Origin: Leucocoprinus leucothites
Taxonomy: Eukaryota; Basidiomycota; Agaricomycetes; Agaricales; Agaricaceae
Reading direction: 5' to 3'
NCBI GenBank assembly: GCA_013368445.1
Contig: JAACJO010000014.1
Span: forward strand, 558,001 to 622,000
DNA length: 64,000 nucleotides
A program made the translations under genes and the position numbers. Every line of letters starts with the position of its first letter. Positions within the stretch are counted from its first letter, which is position 1. Below, in pieces: positions 24,481 to 36,589 of the stretch. A model generated the notes under the pieces. That model saw only the letters and a program-made list of their open reading frames with translations, was not told where the DNA came from and ran no database searches.

Positions 24481-26325
24481 AGTTAACTTTATGACCATCG
24501 CGAGATCCAAAAGAGTGCGGTCATACCGGATAATAACAATACAAAGCATCACGAACCATGATGATGATGCAGCACTCCATAAGCTTGAGTGCGGAGAAAT
24601 TCCTGTTTTATAATAACTTCGCCGCCCAGTGCTGCGGTGAGTCAAGCTGAGAAAGAAAAAACTTCACACTATCACCACCTACTCCGACCCAAAACTTCTA
24701 AGCGCCAAAAAAAACCGCTCATTGGGGGAGAGATTCAAATATAGCCCAGCCTATAAGCTTCCGCGCGTCCAATGTGAGAAATGGGAGCGTCTAAGTAGAA
24801 AGGGTTAAAAACAGCAACAAAGTCACAATGTCAGATTTAGCCAGTTCAGTGGCTCCTAAATGACAGAATTTAAGCGCTTGAAGAAGTGATACACGAGGCT
24901 CGCTGAAATTATCCCTGACCTTACTGCTGCCAGATAACAATTATAACTAAGTAGTTGCTGTTAAAATCATTCTACGAAATTCTGATGTGAGGGTGGCAAG
25001 CCACGGAGAGGCGGTAAGCCGGAGGTAATGTGCACATACGATACACATTGTACGTATGCCCAGTCTGAGTCCCCTTGTGCTTGAGCTTCCAAGCCGGCGG
25101 CGGCGCAGGTGTGCGAAAACCCCCTGGCAAGACATAATATGTAAGTAATGTAAGTACAGTAATGCTGCCATTGACAAATGGCATATGGATAACGTATGAC
25201 GCTTCGAGCTGTAACTCTGAAACACGCATGCTTAACTGAGCGTCTTTATTGTTCTAGCATAGTAAACCGAAAAGAAAAAGTCAGCAAATCGACGAAAACG
25301 AAGAGAAGGCGGAGAGGTATACCAATGGAGGTAATGCGATGCATGCGCGCACGTCGCGACAACTGTAATACATACTTGTGACTCGTAGCGTCGGCACTTA
25401 GTCTTAGCATACCCCAAGTCATTCAATAAACAATTCATTCAGAATTCCATTGTTTTAAGAGAATCAGAATTCAATGATAAAGCGTGTCGTAATCACAAGT
25501 GCTGCGATTAGCCGAAGGACGTAAACAGTCATTATGAGGCGGGAGCGAGGGAAAAGTAGCCTTCGACTGCGCAGGCCCATGAGGAGGAAAAAGGAGGGAA
25601 AAATGCCACAGTAATAATACGAAAAGGGGATTTCCAGAATTCATACCGTAAACGCCGAGAGGTGCCCAGGTACTTGTACGTACGTACATACCTACGAAGC
25701 ATGCATCGGTCCCGATCCTGAACAGAACAGAACAGAAAAAGTATTTTTGCGATCCTGAGAGAAATCACACACTCTCGTTTTCGCTTTCGCTTTTCCGAAA
25801 CCAGCTATCCAAGTGTTTGATGGCAGTAGTGAGTGTGGTGTACTTGCCGTTTGACCGCTGCGTAAAAAGTACGTGAAGTGTCAAGTGAAAATGATGGATT
25901 TACAGGGAAAGACAGTGATGGGGATTGGAAATCGCGATGACGCATTTCACTACTATTATTACTATTATTATTAGAGCGAGATGGAGATAACTAGTTCCAT
26001 CTTGGTTCCTTTGAGATTCCGGGGGGACAGTTTGAACGGAAACGGAAATGGGATTAGTATGGACTGGGGTTTCCCTTAGGGTTACAATCCGTTTAATGAA
26101 TATGGAACGGACTGGAGTATTGTGTGGTGCGGAGAGGAGAGGGGAAGAAGAGAGGGAAGGGGGTAAAAGCTGACCGACGGGCTGGGTCCGTGAAGTGTTC
26201 ATGGGGATGACTGGCTTAAAAGAGCCCCTGAGTCCGCGAAGCCTATCAGATTGTAGTGTAGCGATATATGTGCCACTTTGTGTTATACGGTATTGACGAT
26301 CACGATCAGGTGAGAAGTTGCCTCG

Positions 26326-26341
26326 GATGATTCAAAAGACA
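26326..26341 (+). promoter_or_regulatory. GATG-N9-ACA homeodomain-type operator match
   Basis: GATGATTCAAAAGACA fits GATG, nine bases, ACA. This is the haploid-specific-gene operator pattern bound by fungal mating-type homeodomain heterodimers. It lies about 1.2 kb upstream of clp1. Only seven bases are fixed, so a chance match is possible. Confidence 0.3.
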
Positions 26342-26647
26342 AAAAAGGTCGTCCTGTTATCATCTCTCCTCTCCAACACGGCGGAAATATGGTAGATGGT
26401 CGATGGAGAAGTCGCGTCACTTGGGTGGACATCAGGCATGTGATGAGGAGATACTTATGAGCATTGTCGCAAATGGCCGCGTTGTTTCCAAGAAGTGCTG
26501 TTGAATGACCCAGTATGATCTGTGTTGTGATTGCGTCCCACGCCGGATATCCGAGAGCGGGAAATGGGGTATTAGGATTTCGATTTGCGGTTACTTTACA
26601 ATGGAATAGACGCTCGGATATGAAATCGACTTTTGTAACCAGGGATC

Positions 26648-26663
26648 TGTTACGGCATTCATC
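26648..26663 (-). promoter_or_regulatory. GATG-N9-ACA match on the minus strand
   Basis: TGTTACGGCATTCATC on the plus strand is the reverse complement of GATG-N9-ACA. It lies about 310 bp from the other match and 0.84 kb upstream of clp1. Confidence 0.3.
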
Positions 26664-27452
26664 TGTTCTAAGGAATGACTCGGAACAGGGAATAAGGATG
26701 GAGAGGGATGAAATATGCATACTACATCGCTCTGTTGAAGAAGCACAATTACTCCTCGGAAGATTAACGTCTAGACCTGCACAGGTTTCGCAGTTCCATT
26801 CCTCCAGACAGTGGCGAGACTCCAGTGAACAATGAGCCCGCTGGAAGCGCAGTGCAGGTGCAGCACGGAGAGGAATTGGATTGCAAGCGGAGTTGAGGCT
26901 ATAGATAGAGCGTGTGTGGTAAGTGGAGCCGGGGCTAGGACGAGCGCCTGAGCTAACGACGAAGAGGTAAGAAAGAGAAAATACAAGGGGTAGGGTAGAG
27001 ACGTAGCAACAGAGAAAGCAGTGGTTTTAGAGAGAACAAGGTCAGACGCACGCGTGGTTGTGATAAGCATTTGTCGTCAAACGAACGTCCATCCCCAGAA
27101 CAAAGCCATTACCCGATTTGGTCACCTCATTAACCTCCTCGATCCCTGGGCTAAATTTGGCCAGGATTCAACATCAGATGTGATCGCGTGCCCAGATCCC
27201 CGATGTGCTGGATCACGGTGTGTATCTGAGTGAGCTTTGTTGACTAGCTGGGGCAAGGGAGAGTCTATGTGGGCGCTGCAACGTGGATCGGGATGAGTGT
27301 GGGAGAAGGACGGAGGAGAAGGACGGAATATCGAGTACAAGGAGACAGGGCCGGGTGTGGGACGGAAGGGGAGAGCCGAAAAGGGCAAGTCGACAAAGGA
27401 AGGGCCAGAAAAAGGTAAAGGATGTTGTTCTCAATATGTATCCGTCATGACA

Positions 27453-27459
27453 TATAAAT
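27453..27459 (+). promoter_or_regulatory. TATA box of clp1
   Basis: TATAAAT about 45 bp upstream of the ATG at 27504, which implies a short 5' leader. Confidence 0.4.
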
Positions 27460-27503
27460 GAGGAGACATTTTTTGTTGCATCTATCTTCCAGCTGCTACT
27501 ACA

Positions 27504-28397
27504 ATGTTCCAAGTCGCGTCCCACCCCTCTGCCTTCCAACTTCACTCGCACGGCCAATACATGGCCCATCACCAACAACAGCAGCAGCAGCATATCCCTC
27601 AGCCTCAACACCCTGCTGTTCAACTCCCCCGCAACCTCTCTCGTCCAAAATTCACAGACGTCTCACGCGACGCTCTTATCGCTGCCTCGCCAGAGCTTGC
27701 AGACGTGCCCCCGGAGTACATCCGTCGTGGCCTTCGTCAAAGCCCTGGGGGCATGCTGTGTGGTGCCAACGCCATCTCTCTGCCACCGTCCCTGCCCCGC
27801 TCGCAGGTCTCCTCCACTCTCAAGGTGTCACTCCGTGCCCCAGACGCCGAGGCACAGTATCCCACCCACCTTCTTGCTATCTCCCCAGCAAAATCTTCTT
27901 CACCCGCTTCTGATCACGTCCACATCTTTGCCGTGCACGCCATCACACTTGCCGCAAATTGTGCTCGCCTTCCAGCTCTTCCTCCCTCAAACCCGATACC
28001 ATCGGTGAACGGGAACCTCACACTCCCCGTCTTACCCTTGACGCTCCCATCACCCGCTGCCTTCCATGTCATCCATCAATACCTATATACCCACCGCCTC
28101 GACGCGGTTATGACATCCCTTGGCTTCCCCGCTTCTGCCTTCCAACAGAACCTCACTCACCAAAACGTCCGTGCTGCCCTCCAATCACCTGATGCCCTCC
28201 ACCAACTCGCTGTCCGCCTCTGCCAACACACCAGTGGCAATCTTGGCAAGCTCACGGCTTTGACAGCCCGCGTCAAGGATCTGTGGCAGGATATGGTCAG
28301 CCTCGGGCTGTACGAGCAGGAGCTGTGGGATACGCTCGATCTCGCATGGGAGATTCTCTTGGGTGCGCTCAACCTGGCTGCTGCGAACCAGCAGTGA
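27504..28397 (+). CDS. clp1: Clp1-like regulator of clamp-cell and sexual development
   Basis: A single-exon gene of 297 residues. The start MFQVASHPSAFQLHSHGQ is followed by a His/Gln-rich tract (residues 22-38), then PKFTDVSRDALIAASPELAD and VPPEYIRRGLR. The second half contains HVHIFAVHAITLAANCARLP, LPVLPLTLPSPAAFHVIHQY and LYTHRLDAVM, which read like a BTB/POZ-style fold. VKDLWQDMVSLGLYEQELWD and LDLAWEILLGALNL follow near the C-terminus. I recognise this pattern as the Clp1 family, first defined in Coprinopsis cinerea as needed for clamp formation downstream of the A mating-type homeodomain proteins, and also known in Ustilago. Its biochemical action is unclear. The absence of introns contrasts with every neighbour. 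The upstream region is long and gene-poor. Confidence 0.88.
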   Translation: MFQVASHPSAFQLHSHGQYMAHHQQQQQQHIPQPQHPAVQLPRNLSRPKFTDVSRDALIAASPELADVPPEYIRRGLRQSPGGMLCGANAISLPPSLPRSQVSSTLKVSLRAPDAEAQYPTHLLAISPAKSSSPASDHVHIFAVHAITLAANCARLPALPPSNPIPSVNGNLTLPVLPLTLPSPAAFHVIHQYLYTHRLDAVMTSLGFPASAFQQNLTHQNVRAALQSPDALHQLAVRLCQHTSGNLGKLTALTARVKDLWQDMVSLGLYEQELWDTLDLAWEILLGALNLAAANQQ

Positions 28398-29045
28398 TTC
28401 GCCACTCTTGTGTGGTGAACGGCTTCTCTCATCATATTCATCAATTTCTTTTCTTCTGTGGTGCAAAATGTGACATACTCTGATACCCCGAACGCGCATT
28501 CTGGAATCCGTGTTTCCCTCTTCTTTCTTCTACCCCCCCTCTATCTCGTATTTCCGAGACCTGGACTCTTTGACTGTCATCAATCAAACCTTGCTGTATC
28601 ATAGGGTTACCCCGGATAGACTGACCTCTTGTATCGATTCAAATCTTTTCTTTTCTTTCCCTCCTCTACTACATATATCACTTTAGTAGCCACAACCCTC
28701 CTCCCTAATTACCTTCACCGTTCGTAGCTTGTGAAATGTGTAGCCATATCTCCAGAGAAACATTACTATCAATTAAAAATACTTGCAGTTCATTTGATCT
28801 ACTAGTGACTTTGAGCGAGACTAATTTACTGCTTGAGTGGCTCGAAACGTTCGATCAACCTTTCACTCCAATTGGTGGGTCAATTAGGAAAGTGTTTATG
28901 TTGATCGATCACATGATGACGTCAACCATTAATTAAGCCCATTTTCCGCCCCGCATTTCGCGCATCCGCTAAGTTGTTTTGACCATCACAACCTGCCAAT
29001 CAAGTCATCATTGACTTCAAGCTCAAGAACTCATCACAAACGGCA
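28398..29045. other. Intergenic region between clp1 and the DJ-1 gene
   Basis: T/C-rich just after the clp1 stop, as expected of a 3' untranslated region. The small frame at 28736-28936 has no recognised domain. Confidence 0.4.
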
Positions 29046-30022
29046 ATGCCTAGTACTAGTGCAAACCCAAAAGCTCTCGTTCTCATAGCAGACGGGACTG
29101 AAGAAATGGAATTGTATGTCCCTCACATTAACATACATGCAAATAACTTATATATGTATGTGCATGGTAGTACAATAACGTACGATACACTCGTCCGTGG
29201 TGGATTCGACACCACATCCGCCTTTGTCGATACTTTCCGCGCTCAAACTGGAAGCCAACCTGAGCGAAAGGCAGTTTCTGATAATCTGGCTGTTGCGACT
29301 TGTTCGCGTGGGGTGAAGATTATAGCTGATACGGTGTTTGAAGCTGAGGGTGCTAGTGAAAAGTTTGGTCCTGTGAGTGTCCCTTGTCGAGCTTTTCACT
29401 GAATTGGTTTTCTCATCGTGTGCGTGTGTGTAGGATAAGTTTGATCTTTTGGTTATTCCAGGAGGCATGATTGGTGCCAAAACGTTGTCGGACAAAAAAT
29501 CGGGGGTTCCAAAGCTCGTGAGGGAATACTTGGACAAGGATAAATACGTAGGGATGATTTGTGCCGGTACGTCACTCTTCCCATCCTTCGTCGAATCAGC
29601 CTGACCCAGGGTGTATTTCAACTGATATATATATACAGGTAGTCTCGCAGCTAAAAGTGCAGAACTCCCAAGACAACCACTCACTTCCCATCCGAGCGTC
29701 AAGGAGGAACTCGAGTCTTCGTTCGATTATTCCGAAGAGTCAGTTGTGATTTCCGGGAAGCTTGTTACTACGTGCGTTGCGCTTTAAGCTCTCTCCTTCC
29801 TTGCTGACTTTATTAACGTGTAACTGCTTTCAGTCGTGGACCAGGTCCGTCGCCCCCCTTTCTCTCTCTTCCCATCATACTGAACATTTGACGGACGTAT
29901 ACTGTATACTCTCAGGCTCAACGTTCCCCTTTGCACTGACCCTAGTCGAACTCATTCAAGGAAAAGATAAACGAAAGGAAATATCACCTCCTATGATGTT
30001 CCCTCCCCAAACACCTTGGTGA
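29046..30022 (+). CDS. DJ-1/PfpI family protein (PARK7-like)
   Basis: Six exons: 29046-29113, 29171-29372, 29434-29566, 29639-29771, 29834-29844 and 29916-30022, giving 217 residues. The start reads MPSTSANPKALVLIADGTEE with the conserved glutamate that contacts the active-site cysteine. DKFDLLVIPGGMIGA follows, then VGMICAGSLAAKSA, the nucleophile elbow holding the reactive cysteine. SVVISGKLVTTRGPGSTFPF is the usual segment before the last helix, and the C-terminus is EISPPMMFPPQTPW. The family covers redox-sensing and deglycase/glyoxalase-like proteins, cytosolic or mitochondrial; the exact activity here is unknown. The fifth exon is only 11 nt. Exon joins restore one frame throughout. Confidence 0.9.
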
Positions 30023-30340
30023 ATATGAAATCAACACCTGAGGCCTGGCGAGAGGTGAATAGTTGTATGTGGTCAGCTCCTCTCACATTCGACTATAACA
30101 TCCGTAGGGGACTTACCTGCACCAGGTGAACTTTATAATACAACGAACTGAGTTGATCGAGATAGGGGAAGGATAGATAGACGCTCGTAGATAACAAGAC
30201 CTAATGTCCGACACTGAACCAGGTCACTCACTATATGTATTATAATTTGACCCTGAGCACTTTCTTCTCTTCGCTTGCTCGATCGCTCTTTGCTGTTTTG
30301 GCAAAAGTCTGAATGTGGACCTGGAAAAGGCGATTGCGGA

Positions 30341-30358
30341 GTTGTTGTTGTTGTTGTT
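30341..30358. repeat. TTG microsatellite
   Basis: Six uninterrupted copies of GTT/TTG between the convergent DJ-1 and F-box genes. Confidence 0.6.
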
Positions 30359-30511
30359 ACTTTTGGGTAAAATGAAATCTGATTGTTGCTCATCAGCGTT
30401 ATTATTATCAAGTGATTCGGCGTCTTTACAGTACTAAGTATTCGTAGCAGCATTGCGGGTGAAAGACAAAAGGCGAGTATGCGTTCACATGCAGGCGTGT
30501 ATCCACTCTTT

Positions 30512-32427
30512 TCACGTACGAACAACCATAAACTGCTCCGGAATGTCCGGCGACTCATACGGTCCCAAATAAACCTCACACTCCATCCCCCTCTCTCCAT
30601 CCGCATTATCCCCACTATTACTAACCACAACTTTTCGATAAACCTGTAACCGACCCACTTAAAGCGTCAGTCAGCCAAACCAAAGAGCACAAAACCCCAA
30701 AATAAACACGAACGAGCCACACACGTGCATTACATCCAAACTGCGTTATACGAGGGTTATTCGCTCGTTTGACGAATCGCAGAGCTTCGTCTAGTCGAAG
30801 AACGGGTACACCGCCGTCCTCTGCGTGCGCTTCGAGTGGGTAGTTGACGTGGATTGTACGTAGGGATTTGGCGTGGTGGATGTGGTCTGCTAGGGTGTCC
30901 TGTGGTATAAACGGCATGAGAAACGAGAACATTTGAGCTTGAGGGACTTACCAGACCACCAGGCTCAACAACCACAAAAAATTCTTCCATCACTGGACAG
31001 CTCGTACAAATATTCTTGATCACATCTAAACCAATCAACATCCGGTGCACACTTATCCTCTTCAGCCTCTCCCCATGTCTCTTCACCAACCCTAAAAACA
31101 GCTCTGAAGTTGCTACGCAAGGCTCAAAAAACATGTGAGGGCTGTACATTTGAAATCTCTCGAGATTGGGTGTGTGGTGAGTTAGGATGCGTAAGAGGGT
31201 GGTGGTGTATGATTGCAGTGTTGGCGGTGTGTGAGGTAGATGAGCGAGAGACATTGTGGATGAGGGGGAGGAAGCGAGTGAGGACATTGTTGGTACTGGG
31301 ATGGAGTGGAGAGGAGGTATGGAGAGGGTCAGGGAGTGGAGGTTATGTAGCGTTCGTGGATGGGAGATGGACATTGGGAGGAGTTGTGTCAGATCCTACA
31401 CCACAGGATTGAGGAACCTTTCTACTAGCTGTGTCAAACGGGTTTTCTTACCAATCGCGGCGAGACGCTTTCTAGCGCCATATTTTGGATTCCTCTCTCG
31501 CTCTCACTCAAGACTGCTCGTACTCCTCTATGTGTGACTTTAGGACATCCAGTTAGATGGAAGAACTCTAAGTTCTTGAGGTACGGCGCTATGCGTATTA
31601 ACACCTCGTCTGTGATAACCGGAGACATCTATCGCACATTTGTTCATCAGCACAAATGAAGGGGCTCAGGGCAAGGAGACGTACTTTACAAATCACATTC
31701 AAGCTCCTCAACGATTCCTGTACGATCTTCACCCACTCCTCTAGTACATGCACGACCTCGATTGTCGGCATGATAATAGTGATCCTCTCTAACCATTTAA
31801 ACCGCAACAACAGTTTAGGATCATAAAATTTCGAATGGTGGCCGTTGATCTCCAACTCCCTTAACGCATGAACAGGTTCTGGCATCGAGGACACCGACAA
31901 GACCCCATTCGTGGATAGAAACGGGTTTGATAGCGCGAGGAGGATATCGGAAGTGAGAGATCCGTCTCGAGTCCATGTACATGAGCGTAGGTTGGTGCAG
32001 TTTCGTAGACCCTGGGATATAGATTCTAGTACATCATCCGATAACGAATTACGTGGAAAGTCTCGTATTTCTAGCGTGACAGTTGGGTGAATTATGTCCA
32101 GAATTGAGAAGAGGAAATTGGCATACCTAGCCTTCGAACATATCGAGCCAGATGTGAACAAGAAGAAAGTGTCCTGAACAATTCGATAACCTATCCATGG
32201 ACATATTTTCAGTGAGCAACAGCATAATTACGAGGTCATTTTCAACACACTCTCGACTTTGCATCTTTATGCCACGAGTATATCGATGCCCGGGAGTACA
32301 AGAGTGGTATCGTTGATTGATAGAATGCATGATTGACAAGTGCAGCCCTCGTCAAATAATGCACTTTGGGTAGATGCTCGAGTATAACGGGGAGCAGCTC
32401 CAGAGGAAGTTCAGGTCCAGAGAACAT
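30512..32427 (-). CDS. F-box protein with leucine-rich repeat-like C-terminal region
   Basis: The start at 32427 gives MFSGPELPLELLPVILEHLP followed by KVHYLTRAALVNHAFYQSTI, an F-box at residues 5-45. After an intron the frame continues YANFLFSILDIIHPTVTLEI, then LRNCTNLRSCTW, VHALRELEINGHHSKF and LKNLEFFHLTGCPKVTHRGV, which are LRR-like units. The later exons hold HTPNLERFQMYSPHMFFEPC and AKSLRTIHVNYPLEAH. The last exon ends ESPDIPEQFMVVRT with the stop at 30514-30512. The introns are short. F-box proteins recruit substrates to SCF ubiquitin ligases; the substrate is unknown. The family is strongly expanded in agaricomycetes. The gene is convergent with the DJ-1 gene. Confidence 0.75.
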
Positions 32428-32726
32428 GGCATCTGCCGCTTGTCATTGGAGTCTCTGCGAGAGGTTAGTCGGTCCGACTTCATGACGCAAGCTGACAATC
32501 CAGAGCACGGCGCTCCCCATTTGGGCATCGCCATCAAATCAGGAGACCTAAGAAACTTTGCCTACTACCAAAAGCCAAGGGTCTTAAAGTACATTTGGTT
32601 GGTAAGACATGGCCTCAGGTATGGTTGCCGCAAGAGAGTTGACTGACAAAAAACAATAATTAATTTGATGATGAACACAAACTACAGCAACAGGAAGACT
32701 ATCTACAAAAAACCAGATGAAATCCA

Positions 32727-35700
32727 CTACGCCTCCTCCTTCAAAGCCAACAACGCCGTCTTCGCAACCTCAAATACACTCGAATCTCCCTTCGGCGAAA
32801 CTTCAACCATAGCTGACTCCGCATTCGCACGCAAGAGGACCGCACGTCCTTTCACTTCATTTTGACCATCCATCGCTAGTGCCTCCTCGCCGTTCCTTGA
32901 CGCCTCAATCGGCTTGACATATTTCGCTGGCAATGTCTCTTCTGGTGACCCGTCATCAAATTCCACCACAACCTCTTGTGCATATCCACCCTGAGTCTTG
33001 TGGGCGGAGCGAATGCACCCTTTCTTGTTCTCCAGCTGCCCTTCTTTGTAATTGTCTGTTCGGGTGCCGTTGATTTCGACTTTGATACGATTGATGAAAG
33101 GCTTGACAATTGATTCAAACATCCAGTCCTCGTCCACGACTATAGGGGCGAGAGTGAGTAACAGATATACGTATATAAGTGTAAAATACGAACCGTATCC
33201 TGATGGACTAGGATCCGCAGAGTAGCCGAAGCCTGTGAATGGCGTAGGTGCGGATTGTCCTCCTCCCCAGAAGGCCGGAGTACGTGCAGAAGCAGCAGGC
33301 GTGTGCATGGGTGCTGGCGTTGGCCCACTCATAAACGCCGGCGTGGCCGCTGTAGCAGGTGTAGGGGCAAACGATGGCGTCGGTGCACTCTGTAAACCTC
33401 GTCAGTCTCCAAACCTCATCAAAGTTGCTACAAAAACTTACCCAAGGCGTCGACTCAGCATTCCACCCGCTATTCCGAGGTGATGCCCACCCATCGCTTG
33501 TTCCCCAGCCAGCATTGGCTCCCGTCCTTCCAGGCGTAGCACCACCCCAAGCAGAAGAGCTGCCCCCGTTGGTGCAACATTCCTCCCAGGGGTCGCACCA
33601 CCCCAACTGCTCGAAGCACCTCCACCACTTGCATAAGGGTTTGGTGTCCGCGAGCTTGCATTCCATGCCGGTGTCTTGCCGCTATCTCCCGATGCATAAG
33701 GATTCGGTGTTCGGGTGCTTGCATTCCATGCCGGTGTTTTCCCGCCGTCTGCGTAAGGGTTCGGTGTCCGGCCTGATACACCCCAAGCGGGTGTGCGTCC
33801 CTCGTTTGACGCGTATGGATTTGGTGTACGCCCTGTATTGTTGAATGGCGTACGGCCCCCAGTAGGTGCACCAAAACCACCACCGTTGGCGTAAGGATTT
33901 GCTGTACGACCGGCACCGGGTCCATATCCTCCACCACGTCCTCCTCCAGGCTTGTCTAATGGCTCCAGCTTGCCATCAGGTCTAATAAACTATGTTAGTC
34001 GGAGTAGTTAAACCCATACAAAAAGGGACTTACAACCGGCGATAGAGTTTTTCCTTATCAATCATAATAAGCTTGTTTCCTGTCCGCAGTTCGACTCTCG
34101 CGATGCTTCCATTCGTATCCCTAATGGTTCCCGTATAGCTCTTGTATGGACCTTTGATAACAGTGACAGTCGCTCCAATGTGCCTGTCCTTAGGTCCGCG
34201 ACCCATGTTGCCGGATCCCACCATACCACCAGTAGGCTGTACAAGAGCAGGATTCATTTTGGAGAGGTCAGCACCAGGCTTGACGAGGCTGCCTTTCGGC
34301 GCTACGGAAACAAGAGCTCGAGTTCGCGTAACGAAGACTCCTCCATTTTCAGTAATGTCCCGATTGTGAAGGAAAGCGTAGAATGATTGATAGATATGCA
34401 GAACACGGCCTTTTCGACCCTAGCATAAACATTGATTCATTATATGAAATGTAATGCAAAGAGACAATAATCGTACCTCGCCTTCTGATTCCTTCATGTT
34501 ATCATTGATGCGTATTTCGTGCCCATCGCGATCAGTGGCGACTGCTCGGTTCGAGTCTCGGCGCATAGAAATCTGATGGGGTTGGACGAGGCGGACTTGG
34601 CCATGTTGGTCTAGGACACGGAAAGAATCACGCTCGGTTTTGAAAATGACACCAACTGTTTGCGCACTGCAATATGATAATCAGCCATCGAGAAAAAAAT
34701 GGAAGGACGGATTACACACTCAAGCTGCACTAGATCATGCAATTCGTAATTGCCGACGACGTTTGTTCCCGAGCCAACCTCGGCAGCTTCACGAAGATCC
34801 TTCGAGAAGACAGAAACCTACATAATTGCTGGTTAGCAATGATGAACTTAGAAGTAGGCAGGCCATACCTCTTGCATTGACATATCCGACAAAAATGTCA
34901 CGATGTTGTCTGTAACTGACACCACCAAACCTGTCTCATCGACGTTTTGTCCAGTCATGACTTTGACATGGTCACCAGCCTTAAACCGCTTCCGCACACT
35001 ACGCGCGGGCAGTTCAATCTTCTGACCCTCGATATCAGGTCCCACAGCCGAAATGGTTACCACGTCCTGGTTGATCTCTTCTACTACACCATGCACACCC
35101 GTTTGTTCACCCTCAAATACCTCGATGTGATCACCAGGCTGAAGTACCGAAACAGCAGCTTTACGGGAAGCTTCAGCAATGATTGATAGGTCCACAGGGT
35201 TCTCTCCCTCGCCGTCTTGTCTTCTCGTGAACTGCGTGATCTCGTCCAAGGTCGGGTTGACATCTTCCAGGATCAACGCGCTAACTTTGAAGTCCTTCTC
35301 AATAAACCCATCCCGATATGTGTCATTCTGGAAAACATAAACATCGTTCCTCCGCGTGACAGATTTTCTCCCATACACTTTTGCGACTTCTTCGTAGTTA
35401 AAGAGTCGCTGTGGCGGCCGCATGGTCGAGTTCGCTGTCATCGTCTTTTTCCGCTTCTTCCCATCCAACGCCGCATCATCGCGAGGGTTCAGATCGATAC
35501 GTGGAATGAACTTCAATCCCACGTCTTCGCCGTTGTCTGTGATGTCCATCACTTGTGCGAGGTCTCCAGCGTATTTTCCACGGCGGATACGAACCCAACT
35601 ACCCGGTGTGACAGTCTGCTCCTGTTTTTTTATTTGCAGCAGGCTGGCCATTTCCTCAATGGGGACGAGATGGATTCCGCGACTCGGATATACACCGACG

Positions 35701-36589
35701 AGGCCAGCACAGGCTTCGGAAACCTGCTTCATACTGCGAGCTTCAACGTAGATCATACCAAGAAGTGAATCACGTTGGAAGGCGGCAAGGATACTGAGGG
35801 GTTTGGCGGTGAATTCAACGTCGAGAGCTTTGCGCATCAGACTGAAAACAATATCACGTTCACGTCCTGGCTGAACGACAGTCAAATCTATGAAAATACT
35901 CAAATTGAAATTTACATACCTTAACACGAACTTGCCATAAGCTTGCGTCTTGCACGGAAGGCATGAGCAATCGCTGTGGGATTTCGTTCATATCCCCAGT
36001 GTACCGAACGGCGGCACGGTGGGCATATCGTCTACTGAGGTTCTTCGCAATCTCCTCAGGACTCTGCTCCTCTTCGTCCATCTGCCGCCTCGTATCCAAC
36101 GAGGCATGGTGTCCCCTCGCTACATCCTCATCCATGTCTTCAGCCGTCTCAATGAAGGGATCTGAACGCCACCAAAGTAAACCATGTTAGCAAGCCCGAA
36201 AAATGCAAAAGTTCTGATAAGTATGCATACCTGCACCCATATCGTCCTCCTCATCTTCCTCCTCGTCATCATCGCTAACCTCGGCTTCAATATCAAGGAA
36301 ACGGCTAGCGGCCGAACGTCTATGACGGTGCTACAACAATATTAGAACAAATTCTTAACTCATCAGCCTGACTCACTTTAGCCTTTTTCCGTTTTCTACC
36401 TGACTCCTCTTCCTCCTCGTCCTCGTCCTCGTCATCATCTTCCTCTTCTTCCTCCTCCTCGTCACCATAATCCTGAGGTTTTGATTGCTTCTCCTGCGGT
36501 CTGTCGTAAGGCTCTTCTTCGGCATCCTCTTCCTCCTCGTGATGGGGTGCATCTTGGTTGTACGTATAGTTGTCTTCTACGTCAGACAT
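32727..36589 (-). CDS. SPT5: Transcription elongation factor Spt5
   Basis: The start at 36589 opens MSDVEDNYTYNQDAPHHEEE and a long acidic N-terminus. The NGN domain follows (PGRERDIVFSLMRKALDVEF; LVGVYPSRGIHLVPIEEM near 35690-35640). KOW motifs are visible as TPGSWVRIRRGKYAGDLAQV, LQPGDHIEVFEGEQTGVHGV and RFKAGDHVKVMTGQNVDETG, with another near 34190 (RHIGATVTVIKGPYKSYTGT). The C-terminal region (about 33950-33400) is built of RTPNPYA and TPAWNAS units, the Spt5 CTR that is phosphorylated by P-TEFb-type kinases. The last exons end in DDGSPEETLPAKYVKPIEAS and FEVAKTALLALKEEA. Spt5 pairs with Spt4 and travels with RNA polymerase II. The CTR frame breaks at a run of five C (33563-33567, plus strand): one extra base there would restore an uninterrupted repeat region. 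Confidence 0.95.

Larger units (their letters stand above)
24481..27452. other. Gene-poor region, part 2 (upstream region of clp1)
   Basis: About 3 kb with no supported gene. It holds short microsatellites, GAACA repeats near 25721-25737 and an ACTATTATT run near 25949-25972. Two matches to a GATG-N9-ACA homeodomain operator pattern lie at 26326 and 26648. It is the likely regulatory region of clp1. Confidence 0.4.

Noticed and set aside
30400..30511. Extension of the F-box gene beyond 30512
   Set aside because: A TGA stop in the well-supported last exon frame lies at 30514-30512.
33550..33570. 19-nt GT..AG intron to explain the Spt5 frame break
   Set aside because: It is too short for splicing and its removal leads into the wrong frame.
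33470..33937. 155-codon minus-strand frame in the Spt5 repeat region
   Set aside because: It is an out-of-frame shadow of the RTPNPYA/TPAW repeats, which are clearly the coding frame.
36390..36560. Dense CTC/TCC repeats as a microsatellite
   Set aside because: They encode the acidic N-terminus of Spt5.
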